Shown here: positions 1-5,360 of the stretch, one piece after another
Numbering within the stretch: the stretch's first letter is position 1
Layout: each line of letters opens with the position of its first letter
DNA from: Clostridia bacterium
GTDB taxonomy: Bacteria > Bacillota > Clostridia > Oscillospirales > Acutalibacteraceae
Assembly: GCA_017519685.1 (NCBI GenBank)
Contig: JAFWRV010000082.1
Coordinates: 1-5,360, forward strand
DNA: 5,360 nt
Reading direction: 5' to 3'
Position numbers and translations under genes: made by a program
Notes under the pieces: generated by a model
What the model saw: the letters and a program-made list of their open reading frames with translations, nothing else
Databases searched by the model: none
Told to the model about the DNA's origin: nothing

Positions 1-773
1 GTTATTTCCTTTGGGAAAAAGATTATTTTGGCAAGTGCAACTATGTTTTTCATCAAGCAGATGATAATGTTTTAACTAGATTTGACTATCTCGATGCTAT
101 GCACTCAGGAATTGTTGTGAGAGACCCGCGAGCATATTCAATAATTGAAAAAATACAAAAGGTAGAGGGAGACTATTATCTTGAACAAGATAATAATTTT
201 TCTGGTCTTGTAAGCCCGAAGCACTTTTTTGATGATAGTACTTATTTAACCTCTAATTGGAAGGGATACTCTCTTACAAAAGATGCTACTCATACCATAA
301 AGTATTATCTTAATGTTGATAGAGAAAGAACATTTCGTTGGATAAGTTCTTCTCAATTACCTAAGAATAAAAAGACTAAGGATTTACATAAAATATTTAT
401 GCCCGCTGCCGGTGGTAGTGGTAGTGATGATATCATTATTGGCAAACCTACATATGGAGAACCTAACAGTGTTTGTTCGCAGACATTTCTTGTGATTGGC
501 TACGACCCCGAAAAGCATAATTTCACAAAAAATGAATGTAAACACATAATCTCATATTTGGAAACAAAATTTTTTAGATATTTGGTTAGTATAAAAAAGA
601 AAACCCAAAACGGTCCTCGCGGTGTATATCAGTTTGTCCCTATTCAAGATTTTAACGAAAAATGGGATGATGATAAGCTGTATGCAAAATACAGTTTAAA
701 TGCAGAAGAAATTAAAGTTATTGAAGAATCAATTAGGGAAGTTGATTTTAACGGAGGAGAATTAAATGGCTAA
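1..773 (+). CDS. Eco57I-type DNA adenine methyltransferase, C-terminal part (5' end outside window)
   Basis: The reading frame is open to the left edge (first whole codon at base 3), so the ATG at 99 is internal and 256 residues of a larger protein are visible. The fragment starts with YFLWEKD (3-23), the beta strand that in Eco57I-family methylases follows the catalytic NPPY motif; NPPY and the AdoMet-binding motif must lie upstream. Next come RDPRAYSIIEKI, a variable stretch that should be the target-recognition region, GGSGSDD (411-431), TKFFRYLVS (564-590) and VYQFVPIQDF (624-653). The last block, followed by a W..D.LY.KY.L..EE helix, is the usual C-terminus of this family. The inferred role is to methylate adenine in the recognition site and protect host DNA from the enzyme encoded next. 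The stop codon overlaps the next start by 8 bases, implying one operon. GC counted by hand over bases 1-720 is about 33%, lower than the lines counted in the next gene. Family assignment is from remembered motifs, and specificity cannot be read. Confidence 0.8.
   Translation, partial: YFLWEKDYFGKCNYVFHQADDNVLTRFDYLDAMHSGIVVRDPRAYSIIEKIQKVEGDYYLEQDNNFSGLVSPKHFFDDSTYLTSNWKGYSLTKDATHTIKYYLNVDRERTFRWISSSQLPKNKKTKDLHKIFMPAAGGSGSDDIIIGKPTYGEPNSVCSQTFLVIGYDPEKHNFTKNECKHIISYLETKFFRYLVSIKKKTQNGPRGVYQFVPIQDFNEKWDDDKLYAKYSLNAEEIKVIEESIREVDFNGGELNG
753..759 (+). promoter_or_regulatory. Ribosome binding site of the nuclease-helicase gene
   Basis: GGAGGAG lies inside the last codons of the methyltransferase gene; 8 bases separate its GGAGG from the ATG at 766. 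It fixes the start of the 980-residue protein, and because the ATG overlaps the upstream stop (ATGGCTAA), the two genes are probably translationally coupled. Confidence 0.85.
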
Positions 774-3708
774 TACAATTACCTTAAATGAGATTCTTCA
801 ATCGCGTCCTTCTGTTAATCCGACAATTTACGGATATGTTCTCCCTGATGTTCCTTCACATAAAGGATATATAAAAATCGGATATACTGATATGGAAAAT
901 GCAGACGATTGTATTCGCGGGCAGTTACACAGAGCCGGTTTTGCTTGTGAATATAAAATCTTGTTTACAGTTTCTGCTATGAGAGATGATGGAACATGCT
1001 TTATTGACAAAGATGTTCACAAGGTTCTTGGAAAAAATGGATTCAGACAGTTAAACGCTGGCGAAGACAGAAACGAATGGTATAAATGTACTGAAAGAGA
1101 TGCACTCGCTGCCATTGAAGCGGTCAGAGGTAATTATAAGATGACCGTCGGCAGAACCGCAACTTTTAAGATGAGGGATGAGCAAAAAAGAGCGGTTGAA
1201 GATACAGCCAGATACTTTATAAAATCAAAAGAGGAAGATTCGACTCATCCACCAAAGTATCTCTGGAATGCAAAAATGCGTTTTGGTAAGACGTTTGCTT
1301 CTTATCAGCTTGCCAAGAAAATGGGGTTCAAAAGAGTTCTTGTGCTCACTTTCAAGCCGGCGGTTGAATCTGCATGGCAGGAAGACCTGTCATCTCATAT
1401 TGATTTTGAAGGTTGGCAGTTTGTTTCCGACAAAGAAGCAAAAGATGAAAAAATATCATTTGATAAACTCTTTGACAAGTGTGACAAATCAAAACCGATA
1501 GTCGTTTTCGGTTCTTTTCAGAATCTGCTCGGCACAACTGAAAACGGAGGAATCAAGCCGAAAAACGAATTTATTCATGCTACTAACTGGGATATTGTTA
1601 TTTTTGATGAATACCACTTCGGTGCATGGAGAGATAACGCAAAAAAGCTGTTTGAAAATCCCGATGAAGAAGATGCTGCTAATTTCGACGCGGAAAAATA
1701 CCAGCAAGATGAAGCTGCGGACGCTATTAATGAAAGCTGGATTGATATAACTACAAATTATTATTTATATTTATCCGGCACACCATTTAGGGCGCTTTAT
1801 ACGGGCGAGTTTCTTGAAGACCAGATTTTCAATTGGACATATTCTGATGAACAGACAGCAAAAGCCAACTGGTCGGGCGATGGCGAAAATCCGTATGCCG
1901 CACTCCCGAGAATGGTTATGTTGACTTACAAAGTCCCCGACAGCATAACTCAGATTGCTATGGGCGGCGAATATGATGAGTTTGATTTAAACGAATTTTT
2001 TAAGGCCGAGTATCAAGAAAAAGGCAATCCGGAAAGCGCAAAATTTATATATGAAGATGAGGTTCAAAAATGGCTTGAAATGATAAGGGGCAATTATATG
2101 CCTGTTGATGGATTGAAACTCGGCAATGACAAACCGCCGATGCCGTTCTCTGACGGGACGCTTAAAAACTCGCTTACTCATACAGTTTGGTATCTTCCGA
2201 ACATTGCTTCATGTTTTGCTATGGGTAATTTGCTCAGGGCAAACACAAATAAATTCTTTAACGATTATAAAGTCGTAGTATGCGCCGGCACAAAAGCCGG
2301 AACCGGACTGGATGCTCTTCCTCCCGTTAAATACGCGATGGATGACCCGCTAAAGACTAAAACAATCACTCTCTCCTGCGGTAAACTGATGACAGGTGTT
2401 ACGGTTCGCCCCTGGAGTGGTATCTTTATGCTCTGCAATATGAAGAGTCCGGAAACATATTTTCAGTCTGCTTTTCGTGTCCAGTCACCGTGGACAACTG
2501 TTAATGACAAAGGTCAGACTGAAATAGTAAAGCCGGAATGCTATATCTTTGACTTTGCCCTTAACAGAGCTTTAAGGCAGATTTCCGATTATTCCTGCAG
2601 ACTTAAAATAGAGGATAACAACCCCGAGGAAAAAGTAAAAGATTTTATTAAATTTCTTCCGGTGCTTGCATTTGACGGGAGTTCAATGAATGTTATTTCC
2701 GCACAGGATGTTCTTGATATTACATATGCCGGAATATCGGCAACTCTGCTTGCAAAACGCTGGCAAACAGCATTGCTTGTTCATGTCGATAACGACACTC
2801 TCAAAAGATTGCAGAATAATCAGGACGCATTGGATGCTCTTATGAACATTGAAGGATTCAGATCTCTCAATGCAGATATTGAAACCATCATCAACCGCTC
2901 TGAAAAGATTAAAAAAGCAAAGACAACGGATGATGATAAGAAAAGCAAAAAAGACAAACAAGAACTTAGCGAAGAGGAGAAAAAGCTCAAGTCTCTTCGC
3001 AAGCAAGTTCAAGAAAATCTTCTAAAACTCGCAGCAAGAATTCCTTCATTTATGTATCTTACAGATTACCGTGAACAGACAATTAAAGATGTTATAACCC
3101 AGCTTCAACCCGAACTGTTCAAAAAAGTTACCGGTCTTTCGGTAAAAGATTTTGATGTTCTTTGTGATATCGGACTCTTTGATCCCGAAAAGATGAATCA
3201 AGGTATTTTCGGTTTCAGAAGATACGAGAGTTCAAGTCTTAACTATACCGGAATTGACAAACACGAAGGCGAAGATGTCGGTGGTTGGGATACAGTTCTT
3301 AAACGCGAAGAATATAACAAGCTTTATGCTAACCAGCAGGCAACGCTTTCTCTTGCATCAGTCATAACATCGGCAATTGACGATATTCCGGAAAAGTCGA
3401 AAAAAATCCATAATAATCCCGTAACAAAATCAAAGCCAAGCACTGTTACCGAGAAATATGGCATAAACCCTGTTGATAACACTTCAGAAAAGCCTAAAGA
3501 AGAACCACCAAAGCCAAAGTTTGTTATGCCGAATATTAGAGAAGGAATGATGGTCGTTCATGCGAAATTTGGCGAAGGAACTATAACTAAATATCACAAA
3601 TCTGAAAACAAAATCAATGTCAGTTTTGAAATGGGCGAAAAAACATTTGTCATAGAGCCTGGCAATGAATATAATGCATTTGAAAGAGGATTTCTGAAAG
3701 TAAAATAA
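766..3708 (+). CDS. GIY-YIG nuclease / SF2 helicase fusion, restriction subunit
   Basis: This 980-residue protein is complete. Residues about 20-110 resemble a T5orf172/MUG113-type GIY-YIG nuclease: IYGY (21-24), YIKIG (35-39), candidate catalytic Arg51, DKDVHK (81-86) and NEWY (103-106). A superfamily 2 motor follows: RDEQKRAV (137-144, Q-motif-like), Walker A variant AKMRFGKT (169-176), DEYH box (281-284), SGTPF (337-341), a motif V-like GKLMTGVTVRPW (539-550) and motif VI QSAFRVQSP (567-575). Residues about 706-755 are Lys/Glu-rich and probably helical. After a Pro/Lys-rich linker, residues 928-980 (VVHAKFGEGTI) resemble the small barrel that ends UvrD/PcrA. The inferred role is ATP-driven translocation on unmodified DNA and cleavage by the GIY-YIG domain, as partner of the upstream methyltransferase. 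The start is set by a good ribosome site and no frameshift is visible. The nuclease position that is usually Glu appears to be Asp, so activity is likely but unproven. A general phage-defence helicase is the alternative. Confidence 0.85.
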   Translation: MANTITLNEILQSRPSVNPTIYGYVLPDVPSHKGYIKIGYTDMENADDCIRGQLHRAGFACEYKILFTVSAMRDDGTCFIDKDVHKVLGKNGFRQLNAGEDRNEWYKCTERDALAAIEAVRGNYKMTVGRTATFKMRDEQKRAVEDTARYFIKSKEEDSTHPPKYLWNAKMRFGKTFASYQLAKKMGFKRVLVLTFKPAVESAWQEDLSSHIDFEGWQFVSDKEAKDEKISFDKLFDKCDKSKPIVVFGSFQNLLGTTENGGIKPKNEFIHATNWDIVIFDEYHFGAWRDNAKKLFENPDEEDAANFDAEKYQQDEAADAINESWIDITTNYYLYLSGTPFRALYTGEFLEDQIFNWTYSDEQTAKANWSGDGENPYAALPRMVMLTYKVPDSITQIAMGGEYDEFDLNEFFKAEYQEKGNPESAKFIYEDEVQKWLEMIRGNYMPVDGLKLGNDKPPMPFSDGTLKNSLTHTVWYLPNIASCFAMGNLLRANTNKFFNDYKVVVCAGTKAGTGLDALPPVKYAMDDPLKTKTITLSCGKLMTGVTVRPWSGIFMLCNMKSPETYFQSAFRVQSPWTTVNDKGQTEIVKPECYIFDFALNRALRQISDYSCRLKIEDNNPEEKVKDFIKFLPVLAFDGSSMNVISAQDVLDITYAGISATLLAKRWQTALLVHVDNDTLKRLQNNQDALDALMNIEGFRSLNADIETIINRSEKIKKAKTTDDDKKSKKDKQELSEEEKKLKSLRKQVQENLLKLAARIPSFMYLTDYREQTIKDVITQLQPELFKKVTGLSVKDFDVLCDIGLFDPEKMNQGIFGFRRYESSSLNYTGIDKHEGEDVGGWDTVLKREEYNKLYANQQATLSLASVITSAIDDIPEKSKKIHNNPVTKSKPSTVTEKYGINPVDNTSEKPKEEPPKPKFVMPNIREGMMVVHAKFGEGTITKYHKSENKINVSFEMGEKTFVIEPGNEYNAFERGFLKVK

Positions 3709-3713
3709 GGACA

Positions 3714-3747
3714 AGTAAAGCCCTGCGGATGGCCGTGGGGCTTTACT
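3714..3747. terminator. Hairpin between convergent genes, probable bidirectional terminator
   Basis: AGTAAAGCCC (3714-3723) pairs perfectly with GGGCTTTACT (3738-3747). The stem continues inward through TGCGG/CCGTG with two G-T wobbles, giving 15 pairs around the loop ATGG (3729-3732). It begins 5 bases after the helicase stop and ends 13 bases before the stop of the opposite-strand gene, so it can serve both. Neither side has a clean run of Ts: GTTTGATC follows on the + strand and TGTCCTTATTTTA on the - strand. The CTTTACT within the stem is the only T-rich part close to the release point. The structure is certain; its strength as a terminator is inferred. Confidence 0.7.
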
Positions 3748-3760
3748 GTTTGATCGATAA

Positions 3761-4645
3761 TCAAAGCATTTTCAATTGTTCTTCGCTTTCGGCAACAGGA
3801 TAATCATCGGAATCATAATCAATTTCATCTACTAAATCACTGAAAATATCACGCTCACGGGAATAAAGCTTATTGAGTGAAAGGCGAAATGCACTATTCT
3901 TTTTTCGCCCGTTATATTCTAAAATCATTGCCTCAGCAAAGCCCATTGAACCGGGCCGACGTTCCTTAGCGGTGCGAGTCAGAGCTTTTACGGATATAGC
4001 GCCGACTCTTTCTTTAAATTCTTCTTCATTTATGCTTTCACCGTAAACATCGATTATCTTCGCAACTGCTTTCATTATATTGGCCGAAAATGAATTTACA
4101 TCGCCTTCCCATGCTCCAATTATAAGACGCAATGTTTTATTCAGAACATGAAAACCGTATTTTTCAAAGATATATTCAAGGGTTGAAACGGCGCAAATAT
4201 TCCCCGGCATCTTATTATGACTTATACACATGCCATAAGATTCTACAAGATCTCGAATAATAATCTGCTCATCGTTTCCAGCTTCCAGGTTTGCCATGAA
4301 AACTTCATATGGTTGCAGGGGCTTTACATATTTCATCTGATTTGCAAAAATATCCGCCTCATGCCTATAGGTCAAATCATCATAAATCATACACCAAACA
4401 GGTGTTTCTCTTGAGCCAGAAACTAAAGCGACAATTTCAATAGTATGTTGCCCGTTGAAAACATAGTTGATTCCATCTCTGCGGCTGACTTTTACAGGGT
4501 TAATCTGACAGAGGTCAAAATTTGCTGCGGCTTTTTCAATATGTTTTTGTGAAAGATTTCTCTGATAATCCTGATTGGATACAAGATTTTTTATCGGTAT
4601 TTGCTCAAAATGAACATTCGGAACAAAAGCGCTGGTGTCAATCAT
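3761..4645 (-). CDS. ParB/sulfiredoxin-fold protein of mobile-element type
   Basis: A complete 294-residue protein. Residues about 13-105 look like a ParB/Srx-type N-terminal domain: a leading segment with I-P-I-x-N-L and QDYQR, then INPVKVSRRDG (48-58), then VFNGQHTIE (62-70), which occupies the place of the D-G-Q-H-R box of this fold, then a strand giving PVWCMIYDDLT. The rest is mostly helical, with an acidic tail (DEIDYDSDDYPVAESEEQ). I see no signal peptide or membrane segment. It resembles uncharacterised ParB-like proteins (DUF6551-like) carried on Firmicute plasmids and integrative elements; in that family the fold may bind DNA or a nucleotide, but the actual role is unknown. The start is supported by a strong ribosome site 9 bases upstream. 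It overlaps the preceding gene by 8 bases, so the two are probably co-translated. It converges on the restriction operon. Confidence 0.65.
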   Translation of the reverse strand: MIDTSAFVPNVHFEQIPIKNLVSNQDYQRNLSQKHIEKAAANFDLCQINPVKVSRRDGINYVFNGQHTIEIVALVSGSRETPVWCMIYDDLTYRHEADIFANQMKYVKPLQPYEVFMANLEAGNDEQIIIRDLVESYGMCISHNKMPGNICAVSTLEYIFEKYGFHVLNKTLRLIIGAWEGDVNSFSANIMKAVAKIIDVYGESINEEEFKERVGAISVKALTRTAKERRPGSMGFAEAMILEYNGRKKNSAFRLSLNKLYSRERDIFSDLVDEIDYDSDDYPVAESEEQLKML

Positions 4646-5360
4646 CGCTCAAGCCCTCCTTAAGAGTTCGTAAAAGATCCGATATTATTTGGTTTAATTG
4701 CCGCAACGATATTGTCAATTTATTCTTCGCCGCAGGAGTAACAATGGAAAAATCGGTTTTATTTACCACTCGGTCAATAGAACTTGACCACGAGGGAATT
4801 GTCAAGGCAAGTGATGTAATCTCCGCATCCGGATCAAATGATGGCATATCGTTTACAGAAGTAGTTGAAGCGGAAGAGTATATCGGTTTTTTATCAGAAA
4901 AGGAAGATATTTCTTTTCTTGCCTTTTTGTATTGAACATATTTTTCTCCGTCTTTTTCCAATCTGACAACGATTTTATCAATCTGCTCGGGTGACATTTT
5001 TGAGAGATCAATGAGATTTTTTTGCGATATTTTATATCTTCCGGATAGAATAAAAGGAACAATATCAGGTGCTTTTTTACCAATTTCTTCTATGGTTCTG
5101 GCATACACGGAATACTTGTAAATTGTATTCCATGAAACGTGGTTTTCTTCGGCAATTCTCATTGCCGTAACATAACCGGTTGGGCTTCTCTGAATCTCCG
5201 GGTCCTTGATTATTGGGTCATCCGTGCCGGTTCCGTTGTCTATTATTTTTTCGGCTTCATATTGAAGACCGATAAGGTATTTTCTGAATTCTTCTGTCAG
5301 ATTATGCTTTTTAAGTTGATTTGAGCAAATCCACGCAATAGCAGCGGTGCGGCTCTCAAA
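4638..5360 (-). CDS. ParB-like protein with helix-turn-helix (5' end outside window)
   Basis: The frame stays open from the stop at 4638-4640 to the right edge, giving 240 visible residues, so the ATG at 5160-5162 is internal rather than the start. The visible part opens with AIAWICSNQLKKHNLTEEFR and RKYLIGLQYEAEK, a variant of the NQL-RRNL...YLIG..Y..EK segment that follows the ParB domain in many phage and plasmid ParB-like proteins. Next comes a helix-turn-helix candidate, AMRIAEENHVSWNTIYKYS (about visible residues 66-84), then PFILSGRYKISQKNLIDLSKMS, which resembles the helical ParB/RepB region after the HTH. The C-terminus is variable, Ser-rich then helical. The nucleotide/DNA-binding ParB domain itself would lie outside the window. 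The inferred role is DNA binding in partition or element regulation. It overlaps the downstream ParB-like gene by 8 bases, forming one operon whose promoter is not visible here. Confidence 0.72.
   Translation of the reverse strand, partial: FESRTAAIAWICSNQLKKHNLTEEFRKYLIGLQYEAEKIIDNGTGTDDPIIKDPEIQRSPTGYVTAMRIAEENHVSWNTIYKYSVYARTIEEIGKKAPDIVPFILSGRYKISQKNLIDLSKMSPEQIDKIVVRLEKDGEKYVQYKKARKEISSFSDKKPIYSSASTTSVNDMPSFDPDAEITSLALTIPSWSSSIDRVVNKTDFSIVTPAAKNKLTISLRQLNQIISDLLRTLKEGLSDD
4655..4661 (-). promoter_or_regulatory. Ribosome binding site of the downstream ParB-like gene
   Basis: On the minus strand, AAGGAGG sits 9 bases before the ATG at 4645-4643, inside the last codons of the upstream ParB-like gene. 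It is a near-perfect match to the 16S anti-Shine-Dalgarno, as is common in Firmicutes, and it settles the start of the 294-residue protein. Confidence 0.85.

Noticed and set aside
99..101. ATG at 99 as the true start of the first gene
   Set aside because: The same frame is open to the window edge and the upstream residues (YFLWEKD) fit the methyltransferase family; no ribosome site precedes the ATG.
2683..3012. Open frame of 109 codons on the - strand inside the helicase gene
   Set aside because: Its Phe/Leu-rich translation is the antisense of the Lys/Glu-rich spacer; it only looks membrane-like because of that composition.
4522..4935. Open frame of 137 codons on the + strand
   Set aside because: It lies antisense across the two ParB-like genes, has no convincing ribosome site and no recognisable domain, so it is a shadow of the minus-strand genes.
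5160..5162. ATG on the minus strand as the start of the HTH protein
   Set aside because: The frame continues to the window edge with residues typical of ParB-like proteins, and the ATG falls within the start of the helix-turn-helix.
1..5360. tRNA, rRNA, CRISPR array, insertion sequence or attachment site
   Set aside because: I saw no regularly spaced repeats, terminal inverted repeats, transposase-like protein or tRNA-like cloverleaf; nearly all bases are in supported genes.

Overview
The window looks like a piece of a low-to-moderate GC Firmicute genome, probably a Clostridia-class gut-type bacterium. The reasons are strong AAGGAGG/GGAGG Shine-Dalgarno sites, an AT-rich coding bias, and ParB-like proteins of a kind I associate with Clostridia mobile elements. 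The species cannot be fixed from the sequence. Almost every base is coding: two gene pairs run towards each other and are separated by only 52 bases, which carry a hairpin.

Left arm (1-3708, + strand): a two-gene restriction-modification module. The first gene enters from outside the window; only its last 256 codons are visible. They match the C-terminal, target-recognition side of an Eco57I-type adenine methyltransferase. The second gene (980 aa) starts inside the stop region of the first, with an 8-base overlap, and encodes a large nuclease-helicase. It has an N-terminal GIY-YIG (T5orf172/MUG113-like) nuclease domain, a superfamily 2 helicase/translocase core, a charged helical region, and a C-terminal small domain like the one ending UvrD/PcrA helicases. 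Together they read as a modification subunit plus an ATP-dependent restriction subunit. The parts are analogous to single-chain type ISP enzymes, but split over two genes and with a GIY-YIG nuclease in place of the usual Mrr-like one.

Middle (3709-3760): a perfect 10-bp inverted repeat, extendable to 15 bp with two wobble pairs, around a 4-base loop. It lies between the convergent stop codons and is probably a shared bidirectional terminator.

Right arm (3761-5360, - strand): two co-directional, overlapping genes for ParB-related proteins. The upstream one (cut by the window edge) has a helix-turn-helix and ParB-like central region. The downstream one (294 aa, complete) has a ParB/sulfiredoxin-like fold signature (NGQHT). 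Such pairs are typical of plasmids, integrative elements and phages, so the restriction system probably sits in or beside a mobile element. No integrase, transposase, att site, RNA gene or CRISPR array is visible here.

The most interesting item is the GIY-YIG/helicase/UvrD-tail fusion coupled to an Eco57I-type methyltransferase. It is recognisable by parts, but it is not a textbook restriction class.
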